Of a stretch of DNA of 64,000 nucleotides, positions 34,113-43,782 are shown in pieces; position 1 is the first letter of the stretch; the number at the start of each line of letters is the position of its first letter. The notes beneath the pieces were generated by a model. That model saw only the letters and a program-made list of their open reading frames with translations, made no database searches and had not been told where the DNA came from. Made by a program: the position numbers and the translations under genes. This DNA comes from Flavipsychrobacter sp. (GTDB lineage: Bacteria > Bacteroidota > Bacteroidia > Chitinophagales > Chitinophagaceae), in contig JANINW010000011.1 of NCBI GenBank assembly GCA_024508935.1, forward strand, positions 167,571-231,570, given 5' to 3'.

Positions 34113-36641
34113 TTAAAACAGGGTAGGGGCATCGCTTCCATGCTCATTACCATCCTGCTCTTCTTCCAGCGATATCTCCCTGATATCGGCCATATTCAGT
34201 TTGGTGCCGATGGTCTTCCAGCCTGTAATTTCTAACATATCATGCAGGGCAATTGTTTCCTCGGTAAGCTCCGTTTTTTTCTTGCCGCTTTTGATAGTTA
34301 TAACCGGTTCGGGGCGGGTAGTTACCAGTTCCAGGTAATTGCCTTCACCTTCCTTGATGAACTGGTATTTATTTTTCAGGGTCTGCGATTCTATTTTAAA
34401 CCTTTTGGCGTAAAAATTGCCCGATTTGGCATCGAAGTAAACAGCACTGACTATTTTGTCCGGGTTGAATTTTTCAATCCGTACCAGGTTGTCAGGCTCA
34501 TACCTGTTCGTCAGTTCAAAGTCAGTTAATTCATAACTGCCATCTTTATAAAAGGCTATGATACGGTCCGATTCCTCAAAGCTTCCCAGCAAAGTACCAT
34601 TACCGTCTTTATTGAGCCTGCCTACTGCATCATCGAACCATATTTTTTGTCCAGAAAGAGTAGAACGCCCTTTTTCTTTGAACTTGATGCTTTTTACAGG
34701 ATACTTGGTCACCTGGTTTCCCTGGGCACTGCGGTTCTTTATCTCCAGTTCTTCAAAGTAAAAGTCCAGCACCTTGATGCGGGCTTTACTACCAGGAGAT
34801 AGCGTTATTGTAATCACTTCGGCTTCTCCATTGGCATTGGCTGTGAAATACAGGCATTTGCTACCCGGGTTTCCTTTGGTAAGATCATATTCCTTATCGC
34901 GGGTAATACCAGTTACATTGAACCTTTTTCCATAGGTAATGCCTGTTTTACCATCTACATATATCATATTGTAGGTGGTACGCTCATCATTTTTTACAAA
35001 TACTGCCAGGTAAATAATGTCCTTACCCACAAAAGCTTTGTCTGCTACTTTGGTCACAACCATTTTACCATCTTTCCTGAAGACGATAATGTTATCCAGG
35101 TCAGAGCATTCGAATGCTAATTCATCCTTTTTAAGGCCGGTGCCAATGAACCCTTCTTTATAGTTCACATATAGCTTTGTATTGGCTATGGCTATATGTT
35201 GTGCCTGGATGGTTTCAAATGGGCGTATCTCTGTTTTTCGTTCGCGTCCTTTACCATATTTTTTCAGGAGGCCTTCAAAATATCTTATTGCGTAATCGTT
35301 AAGGTGGATAATATTATTCTTTACTTCTTCTATCTCTGATTCTACACCTTTTATATGTTCGTCTGCTTTAAAGGTGTCATATTTCGAAATACGTTTGATG
35401 CGTATTTCTGTAAGCCTTACAATATCATCTTGTGTTATTTCCCGGCGAAATTTCTTTTTATAAGGTTTCAGGCCTTTGTCAATTGCGTCGAGTACCCCTT
35501 CCCATGTGGTTTGCTCTTCTATATCGCGGTAAATACGCTTCTCAATAAATATTTTTTCCAGCGATGAATAATGCCAGTCTTCTTCCAGTTCTCCCAGCTT
35601 TATTTCCAGCTCCTTCAGCAGCAGTTGCTTGGTGTGGGCTGCCGAAAGGCGTAAAAGGTCACTGACACCTATAAAATGCGGCTTATCGTTGATAATAACA
35701 CAAGCATTTGGAGAGATAGAAACTTCACAATCGGTAAACGCGTACAATGCATCGATGGTCTGATCGGTTGTAACACCCGGAGCCAGTTGTACCAGCAGTT
35801 CTACATCCTTGGCTGTATTATCTGTAACACTTTTAATTTTGATCTTGCCATTGTCGTTAGCCTTTAAAATACTATCTACCAATTGTGTGGTAGTAGTGCC
35901 ATACGGTACATCCTTTATGGCCAGGGTTTTCTTGTCCACTTCCTCAATATGAACACGTACTCTTACCTTCCCGCCACGGGCACCATCGTTGTATCCGCTG
36001 ACATCTATCATAGCACCGGTGAGGAAATCGGGGTATAATTCAAATTTTTTCCCCTTCAGGTGTTTTATGGAAGCCTCCAGCAGTTCACAGAAATTATGGG
36101 GCAATATCTTTGTAGAAAGCCCTACCGCAATACCATCTGCGCCCTGTGCCAGCAGTAAGGGGAATTTCATGGGTAGTGCCACGGGTTCATTTTTCCGCCC
36201 ATCATAGCTCAGCTGCCATTCTGTGGTTTTACCATTAAAAGCTACTTCAAGGGCAAATTTTGATAAGCGGCCTTCAATATAACGGGCGGCAGCTGCACTG
36301 TCACCGGTTCGTACATCACCCCAGTTTCCCTGGGTGTCTATCAGCAGGTCTTTCTGCCCGAGGTTTGTTATGGCATCGCCAATAGATGCGTCACCATGCG
36401 GGTGGTATTGCATGGTTTGCCCAATTACATTGGCTATTTTGTTATAGCGCCCGTCATCCATTTCTTTCATGGCATGAAGGATACGCCTTTGCACCGGTTT
36501 CAGGCCGTCGTCTATAGCCGGTACCGCACGTTCCAATATTACATAACTGGCATAATCTAAAAACCAGTTCTCATACATCTGGTTGATCAATACTGATTGC
36601 TGCTCAGAATGATTTTCCTGTTCTGTCATTACTTCGTCCAT
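34113..36641 (-). CDS. parC: DNA topoisomerase IV subunit A (GyrA/ParC family)
   Basis: 842 aa from the ATG at 36641; the ORF track's upstream start is a GTG (36677), and an ATG at 36629 is an alternative. Type IIA topoisomerase cleavage subunit: GLKPVQRRILHAM, YHPHGDASIGDAI, and the catalytic Tyr in AAARYIEGRLSKFA (about residue 120), then the tower and coiled coil (GVESEIEEVKNNIIHLND) and a C-terminal beta-pinwheel. No GyrA-box (QRRGGKG-like) is present in the pinwheel, which favours ParC over GyrA. Its ParE partner is not in the window. Acidic tail SLEEEQDGNEHGSD. Confidence 0.92.
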   Translation of the reverse strand: MDEVMTEQENHSEQQSVLINQMYENWFLDYASYVILERAVPAIDDGLKPVQRRILHAMKEMDDGRYNKIANVIGQTMQYHPHGDASIGDAITNLGQKDLLIDTQGNWGDVRTGDSAAAARYIEGRLSKFALEVAFNGKTTEWQLSYDGRKNEPVALPMKFPLLLAQGADGIAVGLSTKILPHNFCELLEASIKHLKGKKFELYPDFLTGAMIDVSGYNDGARGGKVRVRVHIEEVDKKTLAIKDVPYGTTTTQLVDSILKANDNGKIKIKSVTDNTAKDVELLVQLAPGVTTDQTIDALYAFTDCEVSISPNACVIINDKPHFIGVSDLLRLSAAHTKQLLLKELEIKLGELEEDWHYSSLEKIFIEKRIYRDIEEQTTWEGVLDAIDKGLKPYKKKFRREITQDDIVRLTEIRIKRISKYDTFKADEHIKGVESEIEEVKNNIIHLNDYAIRYFEGLLKKYGKGRERKTEIRPFETIQAQHIAIANTKLYVNYKEGFIGTGLKKDELAFECSDLDNIIVFRKDGKMVVTKVADKAFVGKDIIYLAVFVKNDERTTYNMIYVDGKTGITYGKRFNVTGITRDKEYDLTKGNPGSKCLYFTANANGEAEVITITLSPGSKARIKVLDFYFEELEIKNRSAQGNQVTKYPVKSIKFKEKGRSTLSGQKIWFDDAVGRLNKDGNGTLLGSFEESDRIIAFYKDGSYELTDFELTNRYEPDNLVRIEKFNPDKIVSAVYFDAKSGNFYAKRFKIESQTLKNKYQFIKEGEGNYLELVTTRPEPVITIKSGKKKTELTEETIALHDMLEITGWKTIGTKLNMADIREISLEEEQDGNEHGSDAPTLF

Positions 36642-36771
36642 TACCTTGCAAAAATATCTTTTAGTAAACAAATGCACATATAGGTTTTATACTTATAATG
36701 TGTATATGTTTGTGAACATAGTTTTGAGTATATCAAAATTGCTATTTTAGCATCCATAAATTATTAATCAT

Positions 36772-37380
36772 ATGAAAGCGAAAAGACTATTAACAGGTAT
36801 GGCCATAACCTTAGCGATACTGAACGCAGGTTCTGTGCTAGCCCAAAAAGTAAGACTGCTTGACGGCAGTATTGACCAGCTAAAAGGCGTTTCTAAACTG
36901 AATATCCAGTTTGACTACAGTAAAATGGGTGTTGGAAAGTTTGAAACGGAAGAGGAGTATATCGCAAAAAAGAAAGAAGATTATAATAAGAAAGAAGCAG
37001 GCAAAGGAAATGATTGGGCCAAAGCATGGAAAGCTGACAGGAAGAACCGTTTTGAACCGCAGTTCAAGGAGTTGTTTGCTAAATATTCTGATATAAACAT
37101 TGGCGATCATCCAGATGAGAAGTATACGCTGATCTTTAAAACCACTTATACCGAACCAGGCTATAACGTGTATGTAAGCCGGAAAAATGCTGAAATAGAT
37201 GGCGAGGCGTGGGTAGTGGAAACGGCTCACCCGGAGCATGTCATAGCTAAAATATCTGTACAAAACTGTCCCGGTCGTACGTTTGGCGGAAATGATTATG
37301 ATACAGGAGAAAGGCTGGAGGAATCATATGCCGTAGCCGGTAAGGGGCTGGGCAAATTCCTGGACAAAGAACTTAAATAA
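36772..37380 (+). CDS. Secreted hypothetical protein
   Basis: 202 aa with a clear signal peptide ending NAGSVLAQ. The mature part is soluble and charged: a helical Lys/Glu-rich stretch (EEEYIAKKKEDYNKKEAGKG), then beta-rich segments KYTLIFKTTYTEPGYNVYVSRKNAEIDGEAWVVET and a closing amphipathic helix SYAVAGKGLGKFLDKELK. I recognise the type from other Bacteroidota genomes as an uncharacterised family, but no motif indicates function. Divergent from the topoisomerase gene with a 130-bp shared region, and followed by its own terminator. Confidence 0.72.
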   Translation: MKAKRLLTGMAITLAILNAGSVLAQKVRLLDGSIDQLKGVSKLNIQFDYSKMGVGKFETEEEYIAKKKEDYNKKEAGKGNDWAKAWKADRKNRFEPQFKELFAKYSDINIGDHPDEKYTLIFKTTYTEPGYNVYVSRKNAEIDGEAWVVETAHPEHVIAKISVQNCPGRTFGGNDYDTGERLEESYAVAGKGLGKFLDKELK

Positions 37381-37405
37381 AAAAACCTGCGAGAGCAGGT
37401 TTTTT
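37381..37405. terminator. Terminator between convergent genes
   Basis: AAAAACCTGC-GAGA-GCAGGTTTTTTT directly after the stop codon at 37380. It also lies within 60 bp of the end of the convergent T9SS gene. Confidence 0.88.
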
Positions 37406-37442
37406 TATTGGTGGGGTAAGTAGCTGTCTAAAGTGGTAGTTA

Positions 37443-39272
37443 TTATTCTGTTTTTGTAAGCTTTTCTATTTTTAGAATGCTGCCTTCTTTGTTCGAGGCC
37501 TTAAGTGTATAAATACCTGTAGGCAACTTGCTCATATCCACGTCTTTTGCATTCATTTGTTTCAGAACCTCGCTGCCGGTTGCATTTACAATAGAAACAT
37601 TTACTTCTGCCGGCGATGTGATATGCAGTATGTTCTTTACCGGGTTGGGATAGATGCTAATGTTTGCAGGGTTATTCAAACTCATCACACTGAGCATTTC
37701 AGGCGTAACGGTATATTGCGGTGACATTGCAGAGCAACCACCGTTCGATACCATCACGCTATAATCTCCTGCCTGTTTAGGGATAAGGAAATAATCAGTT
37801 TCGCCGGTAATAGGATTAGTGGCATTTATATACCACTGGTAAGAAACGTAATTAGCGGCTGTAGAAAGGATATTGTTGTTGACTGTGATAGTGGGTGTAG
37901 GGGCTGATACCTGGTTTACGTTTAATCCCGGAGATGTAGAATAGCAACTGAATTTATTGGTAACTACCACATAGTTACCTGGTATTTTGGCAGAATAAGA
38001 TGCGTTAGTAGCACCGGGTATATCTGCATTATTGAATTTCCATTGGTAGGTGGCCCCGGCAATGTTTGCATTTGCGTTCAACGTTATGCTGTCGTTATCG
38101 CAAAATGCAACATATCCTGTAGGGGTAACGGTAGGCTGGGGCATGGCCAGGTTATCTACGCGGGTTATGGCAGATGTATTGGTGCATGCACCACTATCTA
38201 CCTGCAGGGTATAATCACCAGCTACGGTTGCTGTATAAGACGGGCCGGTTGCAGCAGGTGTTATATAGTTGCCGTTCAGTTTCCATTTGTAGGTATAGTT
38301 GGTACCTGTAGTAGCATTAAGCGTTACGTTTACCACACCACCTGTGCAGAAAACAGTTGGTCCTGCAGCAGTAATTTCAGCTTTGGGCGATGACCGGAGT
38401 GTAAATACAAGTGTATCGTCTGTATTTACGGTATCGGTAAGATTATTAGGGAGTGTTGTATAAACTTTTATGGTTCTTGGGGTATTGGCAAATGCTACCT
38501 GCCCCAAAGATACCGTGGCCATATTGCCGGCCACACTGCCCGATGTATCGATAGGCGTGGTATAGCTTACCTGGGGTTGCGGCACGCCATCTACCAGCCA
38601 GCTTATTTTTACAGAGTTAATAATGTTTTTACCAGAGTTTTTTATTCTTACAGACACCGTTTGGTTGCCGGAACAAAAAGGAGTGGTGGGGCCAGTTACA
38701 TTATTTACACCGGCATTGTTATATCCGCGTGTTACGGTATAATACATTTCTACCCGGCTGATAGAACTCGAATTTTCTGTAGAGTAGTTAGGTGCAGGTC
38801 CGCTGGTAATAGCACCCTGGTACAACAGGCGCCTTAAGGTAACAGTGTTGCCGTTAATATTTGAAGTGTATGGGCTGCTGCCTGCGCTATAAGAATTGCT
38901 GGTGGTAGTACCTACTGCGCCCAGGATACCGATAATATCGCCCGGATTTACCTGGATATTGACCGTTTGTATCACATTGCTTGGTGCACCTTGTATATAT
39001 GCAAGTGTTGTAAAGTTTGATGATGTTGTGGAATAGACCACCGGCACCGCATCGTTTATCTTGAAAACATGTATATACTGTGCTGTAGAACCGGCATCTG
39101 TAGGTATGCGCAACCCTGTGATGGTGAAGGCAATAGGAGCTGTAAACCAATAACCCCGAACCATGCCAGAGTACACACTGCCGTGTGCAGGAAGGGGCAT
39201 TAATGTCTGCGCCTGCAGGCTGATGCTACTATTGAATAATAGCACCAAAAACAAGAGTTTGAGTGATTTCAT
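37443..39272 (-). CDS. T9SS type A secreted adhesin-like protein, tandem paralogue 1
   Basis: 609 aa. Signal peptide to LQAQ. Residues about 20-175 are a head unique to this copy (GYWFTAPIAFTITGLRIP, a beta-sandwich-like region). From about 178 it joins the shared block: NNAGVNNVTGPTTPFCSGNQTVSVRIKN, a CARDB-like domain, then three Ig-like segments (ITAAGPTVFCTGGVVN; LAMPQPTVTPTGYVAFCDND; PTPTITVNNNILSTAANYVSYQWY) with paired Cys. The C-terminus ISIYPNPVKNILHI to KIEKLTKTE is a type A T9SS sorting domain. Probably a surface-anchored or released adhesin; no catalytic motif seen. First in genome order of four homologous genes. Confidence 0.88.
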   Translation of the reverse strand: MKSLKLLFLVLLFNSSISLQAQTLMPLPAHGSVYSGMVRGYWFTAPIAFTITGLRIPTDAGSTAQYIHVFKINDAVPVVYSTTSSNFTTLAYIQGAPSNVIQTVNIQVNPGDIIGILGAVGTTTSNSYSAGSSPYTSNINGNTVTLRRLLYQGAITSGPAPNYSTENSSSISRVEMYYTVTRGYNNAGVNNVTGPTTPFCSGNQTVSVRIKNSGKNIINSVKISWLVDGVPQPQVSYTTPIDTSGSVAGNMATVSLGQVAFANTPRTIKVYTTLPNNLTDTVNTDDTLVFTLRSSPKAEITAAGPTVFCTGGVVNVTLNATTGTNYTYKWKLNGNYITPAATGPSYTATVAGDYTLQVDSGACTNTSAITRVDNLAMPQPTVTPTGYVAFCDNDSITLNANANIAGATYQWKFNNADIPGATNASYSAKIPGNYVVVTNKFSCYSTSPGLNVNQVSAPTPTITVNNNILSTAANYVSYQWYINATNPITGETDYFLIPKQAGDYSVMVSNGGCSAMSPQYTVTPEMLSVMSLNNPANISIYPNPVKNILHITSPAEVNVSIVNATGSEVLKQMNAKDVDMSKLPTGIYTLKASNKEGSILKIEKLTKTE

Positions 39273-39428
39273 ACAATGTGTTTTAGTACATGATTATTTA
39301 TAGTAAACAAAGGCGGCTAACGGATAGACATAATATTAACCAAAATAGTAAGTGTTTTGGATGTCAATTTTACAATTTTAATTATATCTTAATTTTTATT
39401 GATCGTTTAATTTTATTTTAATCTAAAA

Positions 39429-39462
39429 CAAAAGCCCTCATGGAATTCCATGAGGGCTTTTG
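39429..39462 (-). terminator. Terminator of T9SS paralogue 2
   Basis: CAAAAGCCCTCATGGAA and TTCCATGAGGGCTTTTG form an uninterrupted 34-bp palindrome, 19 bp beyond the stop codon of the gene at 39481. Confidence 0.9.
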
Positions 39463-39480
39463 AATATGAGGAATTCTTAT

Positions 39481-41340
39481 CTATTCGCTCTTTGTAAAAC
39501 GTTGCATTTTGTTTATAACCCCGGTTTCATCTGTCAACCTGATGATGTAAACGCCAGCGGGCAATTTGCTGACATCTATATCTTTAGCATTTTTGTGATC
39601 TGAAATAACGCTGCCGGATATGCTGCATATTTGTGCATGTACATTTACCGGTGCACTTATATGCAATATGTCAGTCACCGGGTTGGGGTACACATTTATA
39701 GTTGCAGGATTGTTTTGAGCGATTACGCTAAGCATATCGGGCGTAACTGTGAAGCGTGGCGACATAGCAGAGCAACCACCGTTTGATACCATGACGCTAT
39801 AGTCGCCTGCCTGCTTAGGTATAATGAAGAAATCTGTTTCTCCCGATATAGGTGTAGTGTTATTGATGTACCATTGATAAGAAACGAAACTGGCATTGGT
39901 CGCCAGCATGTTACCGTTTGCATAAATAGTAGGTGAAGGTGGTGATACTTGGTTTACGTTCAAACCTGGGGATGCTGCAGTACAGCTGAATTTATTGGTG
40001 AGTACAAGATAATTGCCGGGTATTTTAGCGGCAATCGAAGCGTTGGTAGCACCCGGTATATTTGAACCGTTGAACTGCCATTGATAAGTAGCCCCGGCAA
40101 TATTTGCGTTGGCATTTAAAACTACACTGTCATTATCGCAAAACGCGACATAGCCGGTAGGTGTAACAGTTGGCTGAGGCATGGCCAGGTTATCAACCCT
40201 TACTATAGCAGAGGTATTAGAGCATGCCCCGCTGTCTACCTGCAGTGTATAATCGCCTGCTGTAGTTGCCGTGTAGGATGAGCCTGTAGCAGCCGGAGTA
40301 ATGTAGTTGCCGTTTAGTTTCCATTTGTATGTATAGTTAGTGCCCAGCACAGCATTAAGTGTAACATTTACCACGCCGCCGGTACAGAATACGGTAGGGC
40401 CTGCTGCTGTAATACTAGCAAGCGGAGAAGACCTTTTAGTGAATACTAATGTATCATCATTATTTACGGTGTCTGCTATACCATTTGGAATAGAGGTGTA
40501 AGCTTTTATAGTGCGGGGAATGTTAGAATAAGTTACATTGCCCAACGTAGCCGTTACCGCGTTGCCGGCTACACTGCCTATGGTATCTATTAATCCTGTA
40601 TAAGTAATATAAGGTTGTGGCACTCCGTCCAGTTCCCAGTAAACCCGAACATTATTGATGCGGTTAAAGCCTTTGTTTTTTAATACTACCTGCACACTTT
40701 GGTTGCCAGAGCAAAATGGTCCGTTGGGAGATGCTGCGGCGTCAACACTTGCATTATTCATACCTTTTTTAGGCAGCAGATCAAAGCCAAAATCATATAA
40801 GGAGGCATCTGCCCCGCCACTGCTGGTGCTGGTATAGGCACCATACATCCTGGTATTGCCGCTGGAAGATGTTCCATAATATAAGGTCATTCCAGATGCG
40901 GTGGATGCATGATTTACATCTACTATCATGTTCCTGGTATTATCGTATTGGAATGGCGTGGTTAAAGTGATCTTAACCCAGTTACCTCCAACAGATGTAA
41001 TGGTAGGTGAGCCCGTATATACCGTAGTTAGCCCTGTATTCCATGTGCCGCTTGTGAGCCCGGTCAGTGTGGTATAACCAATTTGTATCACCAGGCTGGT
41101 ATACGTATTCGTTACACTGTTAGAAGGTCTGAAATAAATATCTGTGATTAAACCGGAGGGGGCTGTTGGAAAATTAGTTGGTTTATACAAAAGCTGTACA
41201 TGGCTGCTACCGCCTGTCCCCGGGTTAAAAGGCCAGCTGTTTGGTCCGCCGGTGGCTGGCCCTACGTAGTAGGTGGGCGTTTGCGCAAGGGCAAGTAAAG
41301 AACTAAAGCACGTTAAGCAAAATAGTAGTACTTTTTTCAT
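39481..41340 (-). CDS. T9SS type A secreted adhesin-like protein, tandem paralogue 2
   Basis: 619 aa with signal peptide (LLALAQ). The head (about residues 20-190: TYYVGPATGGPNSWPF, SGLITDIYFRPSNSVTNTYTSLVIQIGY) is unlike those of the other three copies. From about 190 the shared block begins with MNNASVDAAASPNGPFCSGNQSVQVVLKN. Its Ig-like segments are close to those of paralogue 1, for example KWKLNGNYITPAATG is identical in both. The type A sorting domain runs from NVYPNPVTDILHISAP to MQRFTKSE. The upstream and downstream terminators make it a single-gene unit. Confidence 0.88.
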   Translation of the reverse strand: MKKVLLFCLTCFSSLLALAQTPTYYVGPATGGPNSWPFNPGTGGSSHVQLLYKPTNFPTAPSGLITDIYFRPSNSVTNTYTSLVIQIGYTTLTGLTSGTWNTGLTTVYTGSPTITSVGGNWVKITLTTPFQYDNTRNMIVDVNHASTASGMTLYYGTSSSGNTRMYGAYTSTSSGGADASLYDFGFDLLPKKGMNNASVDAAASPNGPFCSGNQSVQVVLKNKGFNRINNVRVYWELDGVPQPYITYTGLIDTIGSVAGNAVTATLGNVTYSNIPRTIKAYTSIPNGIADTVNNDDTLVFTKRSSPLASITAAGPTVFCTGGVVNVTLNAVLGTNYTYKWKLNGNYITPAATGSSYTATTAGDYTLQVDSGACSNTSAIVRVDNLAMPQPTVTPTGYVAFCDNDSVVLNANANIAGATYQWQFNGSNIPGATNASIAAKIPGNYLVLTNKFSCTAASPGLNVNQVSPPSPTIYANGNMLATNASFVSYQWYINNTTPISGETDFFIIPKQAGDYSVMVSNGGCSAMSPRFTVTPDMLSVIAQNNPATINVYPNPVTDILHISAPVNVHAQICSISGSVISDHKNAKDIDVSKLPAGVYIIRLTDETGVINKMQRFTKSE

Positions 41341-41460
41341 TGTTTAAAAATTAGTTGTTAAATATTTAGTTCCTTTTCATCGTAGCAGGGTTAATGCAGT
41401 TTTAATATTATTGTAAAAATTAATTATTTTTTAATTAAAATAAAAATTTTATATAAAAAA

Positions 41461-41491
41461 AGAGGCACTGCATTTGCAGCGCCTCTTTTTT
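41461..41491 (-). terminator. Terminator of T9SS paralogue 3
   Basis: AGAGGC-A-CTGCA / TGCAG-C-GCCTCT stem with one mismatch and T-run, 14-44 bp beyond the stop codon at 41505. Confidence 0.82.
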
Positions 41492-41504
41492 ACCCTGGAG
41501 GGGT

Positions 41505-43532
41505 TTAATTGGATACCTTTCGGATCTTATCAATTTTAATCATGTAGTTGTCGTCGGTTGTCAGTTTAATGATATAAACCCCACCCGGCAGGCTGCTAAT
41601 GTCTATATCCTCCGCATGCGGCACAGTCATTAATTGTTTACCGTCTACACTGTTCACCGTAGCGTTTACAGGCACCGGGGCTTGAATGTGTAGTACATCA
41701 GTCACAGGATTAGGATATAAGCTAATTGCTGCTGCACCTGTTGTATTGTTTACACCGGTATTGTCAAATTCAAAATGCACCAGGGGTGACATGGCAGAAC
41801 ATCCGCCATTTGAAACCAGCACACTGTAATCACCTGTTTGCTGCGGAGAGAAATAGAAATTTGTCTCTCCTGCAATTGGTGTTGTAGCATTGTTGTACCA
41901 TTGATAGCTCACATAATTGGCTGCCGTAGTAAGTGTGTTTCCATTTTTATTTACTAATGGGGTAGGCGGGGCAACCTGCTGCACATTAACCCCGGGAGAA
42001 GTTGCTTTACAACTGAATTTTGTAGTGATAACATTATAGTTTCCGGGTATTTTAGCAAAAATAGAAGCATTGGTTTCGCCCGGTATGTCTGTACCATTGA
42101 ACCTCCATTGGTATGTAGCACCCGCAATGTTGGCATTGGCACTTATCTGTACACTATCGTTATCACAGAAATTGGCACTGGTAGCAGGTGTAACGGTTGG
42201 CTGCGGCATGGCCAGGTTATCTATACGCAGTATTGGAGAAGTATTAGAGCACGCACCACTATCTACCTGCACGGTATAATCACCCGCAGCAGTTGCTGTA
42301 TAGGAAGCTCCTGTGGCAGCCGGTACTATATTATTACCGTTTAGTTTCCATCTATAAGTATAACCGGTGCCCGTTGAGGCATTGAGCAGGGTGTTAATTA
42401 CACCGCCGCCACAATATACTGTAGGTCCGGCAGCTGTAATATTGGCCAGCGGTGAAGATCGCATGGTTATTACTGTGGTATCATCTGTATTAACCGTATC
42501 AGCCTGGCCGTTAGGATCAGATGTGTAAATTTTGATGGTACGTGGTGCATTGCCAAAACTAACAGTGCCTAATGTAACTGTAGCAAAGTTACCGCCTGCG
42601 CCACCTAATGTATCTATTGTGGTTGAATAGGTTACCGGTGTTTGAGGTACGCCATCTACTATCCAGTTAACGGTCACATTATTTATCTGGTTCTTACCGG
42701 CATTTTTTACACGTACTTGCACTGTCTGGTTACCAGAGCAGAAAGGTGCCACAGGGGCTGTTACTGCATTTGCAGATGCATTGTTGAACCCTTTTTTCTG
42801 TATGCCCCAGTAATAGCTTTGTCCATTAGCCGGTGCTGCTGTAATACTGCTGGTAAAAGTAGAAGTAGAAGGAGTTGGCGATGTGCCGGATGTAGGTAGT
42901 GTTTGCCAGTCGCTGGTAGATTTTGCGATGCCAATGGTAGCACTCGAAAATGTTCCGCCAGACGAATTCTCGTGTTTGTAAATACATTCAATGCCGCCGT
43001 CTTCATATAGCTTTATCTGGAAACTAAGGGAGAAGATATAGGCATATCGCGGATCTACAGCATACCACTGGGCAGTGAAAACGCGGTTGCCTGCTGCGCC
43101 TGTGGTGGTATAAGACATATTGCCCGAATAGGAAGAGTTGGATGAACTGGTATAAGAATAGTGATCATCCCACAAAGCCCAAACGCAAGGCACTACGTTT
43201 GCTGCGTTGCTCAGGTCATTGGTCCACGGGGCCGTTGATATATTTCCGAATGTAAGCAGTCCATTTGTGCTCATGGTAACAGTAGTATATGTTGTACCTG
43301 CAAAAACAAATGGAAAGCCGATAGGAATGTTGTTGATATACCCGTCATCTGCACCACCTCCTGATAATGACGGGGCTGTACCGGTTATAGGTGTGTATAC
43401 TTTGTTAGATGCAACAAACGGATAGGCAGCTGCAGTAGATGGTTGCTGAGCATACAAGCTCTTGGCCGCCAGAAATACCAGCATCATGCTTAATGCAATA
43501 TTTCGTCTTAAGTGTAAAGTTATCGTGTTCAT
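41505..43532 (-). CDS. T9SS type A secreted adhesin-like protein, tandem paralogue 3
   Basis: 675 aa. Signal peptide to LYAQ. The head (about residues 30-245) has IPIGFPFVFAGTTYTTVTMSTNGLLTFGN, VVPCVWALWDDHYSY, YEDGGIECIYKHE and SATIGIAKSTSDWQTL, a lectin- or nidogen-like beta-sandwich pattern shared only with paralogue 4. The shared block starts at about 250 with FNNASANAVTAPVAPFCSGNQTVQVRVKN and continues through the CARDB-like and Ig-like segments. The T9SS domain is SLYPNPVTDVLHIQAP to KIDKIRKVSN. Own terminator downstream; 250 bp of AT-rich sequence separates it from paralogue 4. Confidence 0.88.
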   Translation of the reverse strand: MNTITLHLRRNIALSMMLVFLAAKSLYAQQPSTAAAYPFVASNKVYTPITGTAPSLSGGGADDGYINNIPIGFPFVFAGTTYTTVTMSTNGLLTFGNISTAPWTNDLSNAANVVPCVWALWDDHYSYTSSSNSSYSGNMSYTTTGAAGNRVFTAQWYAVDPRYAYIFSLSFQIKLYEDGGIECIYKHENSSGGTFSSATIGIAKSTSDWQTLPTSGTSPTPSTSTFTSSITAAPANGQSYYWGIQKKGFNNASANAVTAPVAPFCSGNQTVQVRVKNAGKNQINNVTVNWIVDGVPQTPVTYSTTIDTLGGAGGNFATVTLGTVSFGNAPRTIKIYTSDPNGQADTVNTDDTTVITMRSSPLANITAAGPTVYCGGGVINTLLNASTGTGYTYRWKLNGNNIVPAATGASYTATAAGDYTVQVDSGACSNTSPILRIDNLAMPQPTVTPATSANFCDNDSVQISANANIAGATYQWRFNGTDIPGETNASIFAKIPGNYNVITTKFSCKATSPGVNVQQVAPPTPLVNKNGNTLTTAANYVSYQWYNNATTPIAGETNFYFSPQQTGDYSVLVSNGGCSAMSPLVHFEFDNTGVNNTTGAAAISLYPNPVTDVLHIQAPVPVNATVNSVDGKQLMTVPHAEDIDISSLPGGVYIIKLTTDDNYMIKIDKIRKVSN

Positions 43533-43737
43533 ATAGGTCGGTATTAATGCAATGGAAATGTAGACCGTTTTGATAAACTGATAAAATAAAAACCGATGAA
43601 ACCTGACTATTTTAAGATGTATTTAATTCTGTCTTTTTATTGTTGAGAATCATTAACTGAACGTTAAAAACTATGCCTCTAATTGTTAAGTATAGCTTAT
43701 AAACAGGTAGTTAATATTTTACATGCAGCATAAAAAA

Positions 43738-43763
43738 AACGCCGCATTACGCGGCGTTCTTTT
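43738..43763 (-). terminator. Terminator of T9SS paralogue 4
   Basis: AACGCCGC-ATTAC-GCGGCGTT, an 8-bp GC-rich stem, followed on the minus strand by a run of eight or more T. It lies 20-45 bp after the stop codon at 43783. Confidence 0.9.
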
Positions 43764-43782
43764 TATGAAAATTTTGATACTG